Positions 44,790 through 58,100 of a DNA stretch of 64,000 nucleotides are shown here, in pieces. The stretch covers positions 8,060,413 through 8,124,412 of the forward strand of contig JAJEKV010000003.1 in assembly GCA_021234155.1 (NCBI GenBank). Direction: 5' to 3'. The stretch is from Isoetes taiwanensis (lineage: Eukaryota > Streptophyta > Lycopodiopsida > Isoetales > Isoetaceae). Each line of letters opens with the position of its first letter. Within the stretch, counting starts at the first letter, position 1. Under the pieces are notes generated by a model. The model made no database searches, was not told the DNA's origin, and was given only the letters and a program-made list of their open reading frames with translations. The position numbers were made by a program, and so were the translations under genes.

Positions 44790-46704
44790 ATGGCGGCCTA
44801 TCCAGCCAGCAACACGATCACTACTGAGCTTATTCAAAAGGTTTGCAGGATTTTTTTGTTCTTGGATGCTATAGGTCGGGACCAATCTCAAAATGCGGGG
44901 AAAAAAATGGGAAGAAGGAGCGAGTTTACGGCCATAAACCCCGGGATAAACCCCAACCATCAACTATCTTGGCATTTGGTTGCATTCTGATGTTTTTATT
45001 TTATGCGGCATTCTACTCTTGATCAAGTTTCCTTTTTTCTTTTCTTTGGTTCTTTTAGAAATAGCTGATTTTTTATGCTGAATATTTAGCTTTTACTGTT
45101 CTCCCTAGGTTTACACGCATTTTTAATCCTAAGCATATGAGATGTGTATGTTTTCCTGCAGTATCTGGATGAAAATAAGCAGCTTATCCTCGCTATTCTT
45201 GATAATCAAAATCTTGGGAAGCTCAATGAGTGCGCTCAGTAAGTAATCCATTATGATTGCATTTTTATGCGGACAACAAGATTTACTATGGAAATATGCC
45301 TTTCTGTTTTTTCTCCTTTAACTCAAGCAAGTTGTACAAAAGGGCTTAGTGGTGTGTTATATAGCTGGGAATCTGCACAAAGCACCTGCACTCAGTTCTC
45401 AAAGTAGCACAAGTTGCATTTTTTAAACTGAAAACGCGCAAATTAATCAAAATCGTCCACATGGTGGCAAGTACTAGCAGTATCTTTGAATATTTATGTT
45501 ACGTTCTTAAAGTTGGACATGATCAGAAAATATTGTGTATATTTGGCATGTGGTAAAAGTTTTATCTCAGTACTCATATCATGTTAGGCTTATGCGTATT
45601 CATTTTAAATAGAAATAGGGAATAGTCCATCGTGATGATTTTGTGTTGTCTTGAACAAAGGGGCTGGATGAATGTAGTGTCCCTCTATTATTGTTCTTCT
45701 TTTGGCCTCGCTGGTCAGCATAAAACAACTATGTTCTTGAATGTGGAACTAGATGATACATTTTTCTTGGAGTCACTTTGGTAGCACTGTTTTGTAGGTA
45801 TCAGTTAAAGCTACAGCAAAACTTGATGTATTTGGCTGCAATAGCTGATGCTCAACCTCAGGCACCTCTCACTACTGCTCAGGTTTCTTCCCTTTTCACC
45901 TTGCATGCGTTTGCACCTATTATTTGTCTGTTCTTTTATAGCTAGCATATTATGGAAGAAATGCTTGCGTTTATCTTTCGGAAATGCTTTTGCTGCTTAT
46001 TGCATTGATAGCAATCTGCATGCTCTACAGGGTGCCAACTAAGTCTGTGCACTTGTGATCTTGTCCATTTGTCAATGCAGCATTAAACTGCCTTTACGAG
46101 ACTTTGTATTATGCCAGTACTTGACTTTCTTAAAAGTTAGCATATATAGAAAAACATGGAAGGTAGGCTGGTGGAGCTTCAGTGTCTAAAGTTAGTAGCG
46201 TTTTTTTAATGATGAAAAGTTTCTTATGAGGCATGGAACCAGGTAAATTCCAGTACAATGATGCAGCCCCAACATGCATATATGCAACAACAGCAGCAGA
46301 TGGTTCAGCAATCAATGCTGGGACAACGGAGTTCTCTTCAGTATATGCAGCAACAGCAAAGCGCATTGCATCAGTCTCAACAGCAGCAACAGTTGCCTGT
46401 CCAGCAGGGCATGATGGGTGGGCATAATGGAATGCACATGCTATCTAGTGATTCAAATGTCGGTGGCAATGGACCGCCAACCTCTGGAAACTTTCCTGAT
46501 TTCAGCCGTGGAGGGAATGCTGGTGGTTCAGGTGATGGTCTTCAAACTAACATTGGACTTGGACAAGAAATGCGTGGTGGAAGCAGAAGCGAGATGGGGG
46601 TTTCTGCAGGTGCTGCACCAAGTGATGGAGGCAACTCAGGAGCACAAGGAGGAGATGAATCAGAACCATCCTATCTTAAAGCTTCTGAGGAGGATGGGAA
46701 TTAA
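44790..46704 (+). CDS. GIF1/AN3-like: GRF-interacting factor (SSXT/SNH transcriptional coactivator)
   Basis: Nuclear coactivator that binds growth-regulating factors and recruits SWI/SNF chromatin remodellers to drive cell proliferation in leaves and meristems. Four coding exons: 44790-44840, 45162-45238, 45798-45882 and 46243-46704, all with GT/AG introns and consistent phases, giving 224 residues. The SNH/SSXT domain covers about residues 8-60 (TTELIQK, YLDENKQLILAILDNQNLGKLNECAQ, YQLKLQQNLMYLAAIADAQ). It is followed by a Met/Gln-rich region (MMQPQHAYMQQQQQM) and a Gly/Ser/Asn-rich tail, as in plant GIF proteins. The ATG at 44790 is the first in frame. The gene converges with SPF45 (stop at 47606). 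The symbol denotes family membership; which paralogue it is cannot be told. Confidence 0.93.
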
Positions 46705-47605
46705 GGATGTTCTAACTTTGGTCATTGTGACAGATTTACTTCATTGTATTACGAAACCAAATTCTATGCATGGTCAGGGCAGCTTGCACATTTTGCAAAA
46801 AAATCATGGGCTGCTATGGCAGTGTATCTTTGTAACTGTTCTCTTGTTCCAGTTTGTAGCTTCACATACTGGAGCTTGTTGGGTCAGCATGCTCGTTAGG
46901 TCCTTTGCTGTGCCTTAACCATAGCAGCCCACAGCTCCGGGTTTCTTCTGTACAAAAGCCTAATTATTAATGTTGAAGCGGCCGTCGCCTAATTATGGAC
47001 ATGAGATTTTATAGGCTTTCATCATCAATGCCCTAAACAACTACCATGAACCAGAAAAAAAGAAGCTCATCTAATAAATATTACAAAAAGGACCACAGAA
47101 TATACGTTGGCAAATCAGGCAATATGTTTGTTAATTTATAGTTCATATTATTTATATAATATTACATTACACTGAATTACATGCCAAGAGCTCCAAAAAT
47201 TATGCCATCAATACGTTAAGATATTGATATTAATAACTGGTATTCTGGTAATCAATGTTTGCTCTTATTACTGAAATCTTGTATGCTGAGAATATGTAAA
47301 AAACTATTTGAAATGTGATTGAAGGGAACGATGGCCCACACTTCCGGGAAAATGCCATCAGCAACCTGGGCCCAAGGAAGCGCAGAAGATGACTTCAAAG
47401 AAGTATGGAAATGCAAGTACAAAAGAATCCAGTCAATAAAGGAAAATTTTCAGGCATAAATGACAGCATATGCATTTAAACACTGAAGTACAGTTCTGAT
47501 TGGAATCTTTTGTAAGAGTCCCTAATATAGGTGGATAATTTCTTCCACTGTAAACTACATTGCTTTTAGTCACACCCTACTGCCACACGTTAACAACATG
47601 AAGAT
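46705..47605. other. Convergent intergenic region between GIF and SPF45 (3' UTRs)
   Basis: About 900 bp between two stop codons on opposite strands, expected to contain both 3' UTRs and polyadenylation sites. AT-rich, with AATAAA-like strings near 47070. No gene is visible. Confidence 0.6.
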
Positions 47606-49294
47606 TCATGTTGGAGGAAATGCAGGCAATTCGCCTGGAAGAGGTGCAAGTTCATTCCTTGAAAATCTATCCTCATCATAGAAGCTTGCTCGAACAACTC
47701 TGCCACCAAAGAAACGTCCATCTAGATCCACAAGGCCCTTCGTAGCCTGCTCCGCACGGTCAAATAATATAAAAATCCTCACAGCTTCTGTAGGTGGGTA
47801 GTCCGGTTCCGTTATTTCAAAAATAAGCACACGTGTTACTGTGCCATACTTTGCACACTCTGATGCAACTTCATCTTCGAGTTCATCATCCACCTCACCA
47901 GGACCAACCTGAAATAACAAATGGTAACAATAAATTTGAGCACCTATAGTCCCACATATAAGCTAAAGTTTACTCAGAATATGTCAATGCAAAAACATGA
48001 GCAGAATTAAGACGTTGTCCTACAATAGCTTAGTTCTTATTATGGTTAACCAATACCTTAGCCTGCTTGCCCTTAAAAGGCTATCCCAAATCGTTTACCT
48101 TAGCCTGCCTGCCCTTTCCCAATTCAAGATTGCGGAACAATATCCAATTTATTTATAAATACTTCTTAATATCATCACCCTTCTGATATTATATGCATTT
48201 TCATCTCTAAGAAGACACTATCCTAGTAGCTAAAGTTATTTATAGGAAAACATGTGAACTCTTCTCTTTGTTTCTATTTTATTCATTCGTAAATCATTAA
48301 ACAGGAAGTAAGTAAATATTACCATGTTCCGAAGTAATAGCACTTTGGTTGGAGCCCCAGTAATATTAACCCCTGTTTTCTGCTTCTTTTCAGCAGCTTT
48401 TGTCTCTGCTGCATTGACAATAACGCCTGCTCTCCTATCAGTTTTTCTTGTCATCAGAGGAGTTGTTATGCCCTGTTCCTGTTTACCAAGACCTTGCCCT
48501 TCTTTCCACCCCATTCTTGCCATCATCCTTTGTGCAGCTGTCATCTGCCCCCCAGCTCCAAGTCCTAAACCAGCCGTAGTTTGTTTAGCCATGCTGAACC
48601 CTTCCCCATTCGGTGGAGGAGATGGCGATCTTGCCCTAGCAGCGCTTGCAACAGCTTCTTTCGATGCACTAAGCATTGCTCTTCTTTTCCATGCCTCCTC
48701 TCCACTGATATGCAATGTGGCAGCAGATTCCTTCTCCCTCTCGAGCTCTCGTTCACGCTCTAATTCCCTCTGTCTAAGAGTTTCCTTTTCCCTCTCTCTT
48801 TCCCTTTCGTCTTCCTCCTGCCGCCGTCTTTCTGCCTCTCTTCTCATCTCATCTTCCATTTTCCGCCGCCTCCTTTCTCGACAATAATCATCATAGTCAT
48901 TAGGTCTTGCAGGATCATACTCTTCAATTACTGCTGCACTAGCACCCACCAATGCTGGCTGAACAGGAGGTGAAGGAGGCCTTATTTCTCTCTCAACAAC
49001 ATTATTTACATCCCCACTCCACCTTGATGTTACCACAGTACTAACCCTAGATGCAGCACCTGTTGCTGCAGCTGAAGGTTTGGGTTTTGGAACAGCTGCT
49101 GCAGCAGACTGGTTTCTGAGTAAAGATGGGGGAGGTGCAAAAAGGGTAGGCTTTCGAAGAGCCGGAGGAGCCATTTTTGCACTGGCATTTGTCCATTGTG
49201 AAGAACCACCTAGAAAAGCACTGCCGCCCTTATCATCATCTGTCAAGCTTGACGATGAGGGCGGTGGTAAATCGCCGTATAGGCCCCCTAGCAT
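47606..49294 (-). CDS. DRT111/SPF45-like: SPF45/DRT111-type splicing factor (G-patch and RRM)
   Basis: Nuclear splicing factor of the SPF45 family, which acts at the second-step spliceosome and in alternative 3' splice-site choice; the Arabidopsis relative is DRT111. Two coding exons: 49294-48323 and 47908-47606, joined in phase 0 by a GT/AG intron, giving 424 residues. The start MLGGLYGDLPPP and the EEYDPARPNDYDDY motif (about residues 124-137) match the family. A charged, Arg/Glu-rich helical region follows (about 138-190). The G-patch is at about 251-290 (MTAAQRMMARMGWKEGQGLG). The C-terminal RRM/UHM runs from about 316 to the end (TKVLLLRNM, VGPGEVDDELEDEV, FYDEDRFSRNELAP). A GTGAGG donor-like site near 49430 (minus strand) suggests a 5' UTR intron. 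All frames are intact. Confidence 0.95.
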
Positions 49295-49630
49295 GTTGAA
49301 ATATTGCTGATCTTCACTGCTAAATATTTAGGGTTTCCGTCAAGCAACACAGCTATCGAACCAACTCATTATTCTGTTTAAGCATCACGAATGTTGAATC
49401 TGAAATTGGTAATCCTCACCTGGAGTAATCTCCTCGCCTTCATCCCCATTCTGGCGATTCGATGAGCGGCTTCTTTCTCCTGTACTTTCTACCACTGGCT
49501 CGTTCTATTTTATGACCATGGTATATCTTGGTTGCAATATTTGAGTTCACTGTGAATATTACGTCAAATATTCTAAAGGTACGAAAATATGTTTCTAACG
49601 TTGAGAATTGTTCTTTCCCTCTTGTTATTA

Positions 49631-49713
49631 GAGACATCCGATAAAATTGGAACGATGCAGAGAAGATTAGCATGCCCCTGTGCAAGGATGACATGCATAA
49701 ATTGAGAAATGGT
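49631..49713 (+). ncRNA. U6 snRNA-like sequence, 5'-truncated (probable pseudogene)
   Basis: GACATCCGATAAAATTGG and the following AACGAT.CAGAGAAGATTAGCATG, CCCTG.GCAAGGATGACA.GCATAAAT.GAGAAATGG match the conserved body of plant U6. The usual first bases (GTCCCTTCGGG) are replaced by unrelated sequence, one G is missing after GCATG, and several C positions are T. There is no T-run terminator after the match. It lies about 340 bp upstream of the SPF45 start on the opposite strand. I judge it non-functional. Confidence 0.75.
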
Positions 49714-51137
49714 TACATGCCTACAGGCAAGAATCCATGCAAGTGCGACACGTGTAATGCGTTATTCATTTGAGTACATGCTATGGCAGCGATCATTCTT
49801 GGAGAAGAAGAAAAGCTTGGGGAAATCAAACTCGTACATACACTTAGAGTTTCAGATTTCACATGTTCGACATCATTAGGTTTCAATGTTCTTTTTTATT
49901 TTTGGATTGTGTTGTTTTTTTTTTTTATTTTTTTTTATTTTTTTTATAAGGTACTTTCATAAAGCAGATGGTGATGCATTGTTTACTACACTAAAGTTGA
50001 TGCGTCCCGTAAAAATGCTAATTTAACTATATGCATCTGTTGGCACCCTTAATTTGGCTACTTCCTAGACTTCTGGCTTCATTTCCAACGGCCGAAGATT
50101 GTGGATATGAGACTTTCCAGATACATGGTTTTGCATATGAAACATCTTGAGGGCATGGTGCCCTAGAGATTCAAGAGGGCAGAGTTCCAGCCAATAAGCG
50201 GACTCCTTGACCTCTATGCTCTCTACTTATATGGATTGAGCGGGGATATTCTGGCAGTTATAATTTATGGCATATGCTTAGATGGCAATTGCTGGATGTG
50301 GATTGATTCTTCTCATAAAGCCACACAGATGCATAAAGATCCGGTCTATGTTAAAAGATATTCAGCAGGCTTTTGAGTAGTCATATTCAAGCCATACTAC
50401 ATAGCCTAAGATGGGACGAGAGATGCAGACTTGCAGTTTTCGCTGCTAAAAGCTCCACGTGTCAGATTTCTATTCTATTCTATTCTTGGGCAAATGCTTC
50501 ACATCAAATGTCAGATATGGATATGTTGAATCCGTTGATGCTCGACCGTGGTGGCAGATGGAGACTTTCCCGGGCTTTTTCACTGAGGATAAGGTGGAAT
50601 AAGATTTCAAAGAGGGGCCTTGTAGCTCAAACTACTTATAACCTTATATTTGGGTTCAAACATTGAAATATAGTAGTGGAGGCGCTCTAGCTTACAGAAA
50701 TGCAACAATGAAAGTAGTAGAGCAAAGGATTCTTTTAAGTAGATGAGCTCCTTGTTGGAGGCACGGATAATAACTCTAACGAATAGATGCCATGCTAAAA
50801 TTATCTTGGGTTGCAAAGTCATAGGCATTCGGCTTACTCAATGCTCTGTATTCCAAATCTCAAGCTGTTGAAGATCCTTTTTCAGACTTCGAAAGATAAC
50901 AGGTACCGTAAAAGGTTTTTATTCATGCAGTTTGCTTTCTAGATGCGTATGACCTGAGAGCTTATCAAAGGATGATTAAACATATACAGGTCTGCTTTGA
51001 AAAGTATTAAGGAATTCTAAATATTTCCTGTAAAGATTTTTATACATTCCTTTTGAATTTGTCATGATCACTCTTTCGGCCTTGATTTAAGCATAGGCAA
51101 AAGCTGATATTGCCACTGTGCAACAGAGTATATTATT
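49714..51137. other. Non-coding region upstream of SPF45
   Basis: Includes long T-rich runs at 49910-49948. Open frames such as 50373-50666 (97 codons) show no motif. I see no supported gene. Confidence 0.45.
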
Positions 51138-51308
51138 GAGAAAACTACCAAACTACCCCTATGAGTTTGTGTAATTACCAAAATGCCCTTATGAGTTTTA
51201 AAATTACTAAAATGCCCCTACACACCTACTATACACAAGGACTCATAAGGGTATTTTGGTAATTACACAAGCTCATAGGGGTAGTTTGGTAGTTTTCCCT
51301 ATATTATT
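51129..51308. mobile_element. Fold-back MITE with 9-bp target-site duplication (Mutator-like)
   Basis: The element is 51138-51299 (162 bp). Its two halves are near-perfect inverted repeats: GAGAAAACTACCAAACTACC at the left, and GGTAGTTTGGTAGTTTTCCC at the right. The symmetry continues inward through TAATTACCAAAATGCCCTTA. TATATTATT flanks it on both sides (51129-51137 and 51300-51308). A 9-bp duplication is the usual footprint of Mutator-type elements. Confidence 0.85.
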
Positions 51309-53189
51309 TAGAATAACTATACCTTGTACATGTTTTAATGATATTTGCAGTCCATCTTTGCAGTCCATCTTGCTATTTCTGATTTAAAGGGCAAAGTGGA
51401 TACAAATGGTGACCGGTGATGAACCGAGAAGCCAATTGTACCTTTTGGCCCTTGCAATGTTACCTTCATCAAGCTAACGTTGTATTGAATGGCGGCAGGT
51501 ACCAGGCTTCTCTTCCCTTTGTTTCTTTCTTTGCTTGGTGAATTGGGTTTTTGCTGAAAAATGGACGAGAAGCTACATTGGTGACAGTTTCAAGCCAAAT
51601 TCTATATGATAAGTTTCTTCACATTTCTTCTCAGCTACAGGTGAGCTATAGGAAACTAAAAGAGTGATACAAATTGATAGCTAAAGGACATGTATGTTTT
51701 GTATGGATCATGAACTCTGAAAATGAGGTTTCATCTTAAAGTTTTATGTTTGAACGACTATTGTTTATCTGACATGTCTATAGAAGTACAGATATTTATT
51801 TTTTCTATACAAAGCTGGTCTGTTATTTTACTATACAATGGCAACTTTTGCTTGAGATTGCAATGGTATTTTTTAAGGAATTTTGAGGCGAGCATTTTGA
51901 AAGAATTATACTTGAATGTTCCTTACAAATCAGACTGTTAATATATGGAAATGTTTCTGGAATAAGCAGTGCTTGTGACATGCTAATTGATGTGTTTTCC
52001 AATTCAATTTTGTTGTTCCTTTTGATACTGTAGCAGCCCTCATGGCCTCTCTGAAAGCCTTAGAATCTGCTTACAAATCAGATACATAATTTATGCAGAA
52101 GTTTTTTGTACAAGAACAGTCGTAATGCTTTGGAATTAGCATATTTACAAGTAGTAGTGAGTTGTATTTATACTATCTAGTCCTCTGCTATAAATGATTG
52201 GAACAATAATGGTCTGTTAGTTATCATACATGCATATGACCAGAGGCTTTCTTGGACTCTTATGAACATAAGATTGTCTTTTGATTTTATTAGTTTTTCA
52301 AATCTAGGACATATGCTAAATACTTGATGTTTTGGGATACAAGTGCCACCATAGATTTTCGGATCTTAGCGTGGACAGATAATACTACCAAGGGGATTGA
52401 TCTTTGGTAGATGAGTCCGCTAGTTGGCTTCTATCATGGCTAGCGGCTGCTGGATTTTGTAGGAATTTCTGGTCATTGGTCTTATCAGTGACTCTTGTAC
52501 CCTAATCTCAAGTATTTAGTATAGATTCCTCGTTTTATTCATGATCTACTGTCCTTGGCATATTGAGTTTATACAGTTTGAAATTTGCTTTATATAATAA
52601 TATGCTGGCTCATAGAATGTCATATGACTATTTCCAGGAAGTAGATGAGTTGGTATTTCCTATATGGAATAACGATTTACCTGCCACTGGGATAACAATA
52701 CATACATCAAACTGGTCTTGCCTACATGGAAGCAAAAAAGGCTGATCTGGGGTATAGTGCTTGAATGTGAAATGCCCAAGCATTGCCATGCAGACAAACC
52801 AGCAAAAGGACGTAACACCAATAATACTATCTACTCAGAATAAAGAGCTGGAAATGCGACAGGCTATGAAATGCTACGAAATGCTATAGTATGTATGCAG
52901 TGTATATTTTATTGCGCTGACATCAGTAAGCTGTTGTATGCCACTGGGCCTGTTAAACTACAATGCCACTCGGCTCCATTTCCCTATGATGGGCATATGG
53001 TATCCAAAGTTCCTTCTATTGGTCTACAAATTTTATGTTTATTCAATGTTACGTCATTCTTTGGGCTTAAAATTTGTATAGGGAAGGGCTAGACCTCTGC
53101 TGTAATGGTAGGGGTCTGCCCTTCCTGGTATTACAGTTCAGGAGTTTCTGACAGTTTTCCAGATGCTTAACTTTCTTGGTCACTGCCAC
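51309..53189. repeat. Non-coding; part resembles the 2.2-kb duplicated segment (inverted)
   Basis: About 51385-51560 resembles the reverse complement of 28000-28260: GGTGATGAACCGAGA, TGTACCTTTTGGCCCTTGCA and CTAACGTTGTATTGAATGGC have clear counterparts there. Near 53093-53115, CTGCTGTAATGGTAGGGGTC is the reverse complement of sequence near 29650. The rest is AT-rich and without recognisable genes. Confidence 0.5.
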
Positions 53190-54618
<1,429 letters not shown>

Positions 54619-54780
54619 ATAATTGACTTATATTAAATTCACAAAAGAGTCAGATTACATAAAATTGGGCATAGCCCTTACTTAGTCGCAGGGGGCATCG
54701 CCCTTAATCTATGCACAAAATCCTTTGAGATTAGAGGGTTTAGAACATGGAGTTCTTGTTTTGCGATCCTCTAAGGTTCT

Positions 54781-54880
54781 TTGGTAGGGGAGTGTCAGTC
54801 CCGTGCAGCTAGGCACTGGACTATCCCTAAACACAACACAGGTCAATGGCCCAGGTCAATCGTCAGGTAGTAATCCTCGC
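54781..54880 (+). repeat. Ty3/gypsy polypurine tract and start of 3' LTR (truncated)
   Basis: TTGGTAGGGGAG (54781-54792) followed by TGTCAGTCCCGTGC matches the later junction TGGTGGGGGGAG/TGTTAGTCCCGTGC at 59141-59153. The LTR copy here is cut after about 90 bp, where a second integrase fragment begins. Confidence 0.65.
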
Positions 54881-55185
54881 AACTTGATGAAATTTGCAGA
54901 GATGCTTATCTCCATGTTCTGTCTAGACACCAATTAAGGAAATCATGGCATGATCACAAAATTAAAACAAAAAAATTCAAGGAAGGTGATTTAGTTCTAC
55001 TTGGCAAAATCAAACTTCAATGGTTAGGACCTATAAGATTAAATAGACAGTCCATCATGGTGTTTTTCAATTCTCGAGTTGGATGGCACTCCACTTCCAT
55101 CCTTGGTTAATGGATTTCGTATTAAACAATTTCATAAGGCTGATAGTCCTACTCTATCAAAGGAACATGACACAGAAACTTGAGG
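54880..55185 (+). pseudogene. Second, diverged Ty3/gypsy integrase C-terminus
   Basis: RDAYLHVLSRHQLRKSWHD and KKFKEGDLVLLGKIKLQWLG parallel DAYLRVLAGQQLQNSWHD and FKEGDLVLLYNF in the preceding fragment, at clear protein-level similarity but with many differences and frame changes. It is another element of the same lineage, fused to the first. Confidence 0.75.
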
Positions 55186-58100
55186 CAAAATGTCTATATT
55201 CCCACATCTGTTTACACACAAAAAAAGAGGAAGTTTTTTCCTCTGTATATATTCACGCTACCTCTTACATAACTTCAATCCTCATTTATAATTGGTCACC
55301 GCAGAGACTCGTAGGATATGATATTACTGTCCAGGATGCAGTCGCAGGTGTATCGCCACATCCAGATAATCAGAATCAGGATTGGGCTTCTCCGCCACCC
55401 CTTCCATCCATCCATCCATGGGTATACTCAGCATGTCAGCCATTGATATCCAAGTTATTCATCCGGCATGTCTAGCCATTCAAGGCACTGGCTCGGCATA
55501 ATATTGCGCATCTCCATGGCGCTCGATGGGTGGTCCTTTTTCTCCACCCTGCTCCACTTTTGTATAGGCCAGCAGCTTAACGCTCTGCCAGACTGGTACC
55601 ATAGCCATCATTCCACACGTCCCATCCTCATCCCTTCAAGGATTTTGTTCAATAAAGTAGGTACTTATGGAGATTACCGTATCATACTGCAAATCGCCCC
55701 CTTTCATTATTTCATCGATTGAAAGAGAGATATTACAGCTTATGCCCCCCTATGTTGCCAATCTTAATTATGCTCACACCAGTGTCCCATTAGAAATTTG
55801 CTGCCTATTTTAACATCATGCCTTTCCTATTTCTCCCCTGGTATTGACCAAAATTTTATTTCCTCTTTAGGTCTCACCGATGCCAGCCACCTGTTTCCTT
55901 CAACGGCTCCGATTCCTATTCTGGAACTGCATATAAATTGCATTATGAATAATCCTATTCTTCAAGTCCTTTTCGTCTTCTTCAGTGCCTCGACGCTCTC
56001 ATTGCCATGATCGCTTCTTTCCACTTTAGCACTCTACATGCAACCACATGAATGGAGGCTACTGCTTTTTCCACGGTAAATTTCTCCACTGTCACTCTTC
56101 TTGTACCTGCATCAATCCTACCGGTGCAGTTTCGGCGGGTCTTGCAAATTTTGTCGATCAAGAACATCATGTTTCCAATCCAGGGCAACTGCATCAATTT
56201 GTGGCACATCTGGTTAGTACCACGATGTGTTATCAGAATCTTATAGATGGCACTTAATTCCTTACGCTTGTCTCCAAGGTCTTTCAGCTTGTCAGCACCC
56301 CAGGGGATTAACCTTTATCATAATGAGCATATGCCACCTATATGCTTAGGATGAGAAGAAACACTCCTATATACATACGTAAAAGTCTTCAAAAACACCC
56401 CTTCCATGGAAAAAATACACTAGTCAATAAAAGGGAGATTTAAATCCCTAGTATAGGTACAGAAACATCAGAAAAAAAACCCCTTCCAGATACTCACTTG
56501 GTTTATATGGGTCTTCTATGTGAATCCTCGGGGTCAGCACACACAATTCTTTTGGATGGTCGGACTTGCAAGACTATGATGTTACACAGCATGTGGATAT
56601 TTCTATACTCTGCTATTTCCATAAAATCGACAACTTTTGCTAAGAATCATGAGTCTTTTATTAAGTTTCCGTAGCAAAATTTTTTCGGACACTCTGTCAA
56701 GAATATACATATGAACAAATATTTCTTCAACACACTATTGTCGATATTCATTTAGATAAGTCTGTTGATTGGCCTCAGCTCCTGTTGCATTGCATGTTCG
56801 AAGAACTTGATTGCCTCCGAAAAGCACCAAGTTTCTAGTTCTAACTCTGCCATGGGTGCTCATTTTCATGCTCTCATCAACCAGCGTCTTCCGGTCCCAA
56901 GTACAGTTTCTATGTATCACACAACGTCTCTCTGTCATGCCTCTAGTAAGGTCCCTTCTAAGATCACAGCTATTAGAGAAGTTATGGAAGAGACTTCATA
57001 GCCATAGAACATTACTGTTGTTCAGAACGAAGCTCGGGCTTCCTCTCCACACAAGATCTCTCCCATAATTTCCATCTCTTCTTCTCATCATTCGATCAAA
57101 GCTACTTCATCAGACACCAAATAGCAATCCAAGGCTTCCACTCCTCGCGAAGTTCATTATCACACCCTCCAACCTTCTCGGCAAGCTTTGTATGAGTATG
57201 AGCAACATGTTGCTAGTTGTATCCTTCAGTTGCAAGAATCTCAAGATAAGCTCATGAATGGTATCAAAGATCATATTGACTCCTCCGATGCCCTAAAAAA
57301 GGAACTCCAGGATGTTAATATTCCAGAATCTTAATGCTTCTGCTAAAACACTCCTGGCCACCCGTGATGAACTCAAAAAGGCTTAGGAGGCCATGACTCA
57401 ATTGGAAGCTTTCTAAGCTCTGCTGCAAGCTCAGGTTCAAACTCTCACGGACCAGCTCACGGCCAAGGACCAGCTCCTTCAGGATACCCTAGCCCTTTAT
57501 CGAAGTATTCAAGAGGAGTTTCAAACATAACAGTGAGCCCACCTCCATATCACTGAAGTGGAAGGTCTTATAACTGTTGCATACATACAGGTCAAATCTC
57601 TGGAAACGCAGTTGCAAAATTCTGTTAAACAGAAAATCATAGATGATACGGAAATCGCTGGTCTCTAGCTTCTCCCTCTCAGGGCGGGGCACGCAACGAG
57701 AAGATCAACGAAATCAAGCGCATTGTGGATGAGAGGAACAATCAAACTCAAGATTTGAGAAAGCAACTCCATCAAGCTGAACAGTCTGCAGAAGATGCTC
57801 ACATCAACACAGAATGGTACACTATTCTGGCATCTCATATTAGTTAGAATTATCTATATCCACTTCTTATGGGATACCTGGACTATGTCAAAGCATGGCG
57901 TCACCTCTTCCTTATCAGATGGCTCAGCATCTCTGGCTCCATGGAAGATGCAATCACTGCCAATGATTTTTCGCATCTCTGGCCTGGCCTAACCATAGAA
58001 GAAAGAGGCATTCAGTATGCCTTGGTTAACTTCCAATTACTCCCTTTCGAAGATCTTCAGTTCTTTATTTTTTGGACTATCCAACCTATGGCTTATGTAC

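Noticed and set aside
46418-46918. 166-codon open frame overlapping GIF exon 4
   Set aside because: It is the +1/+2 shadow of the GIF coding sequence.
48324-48887. 187-codon plus-strand open frame
   Set aside because: Antisense shadow of the SPF45 first exon.
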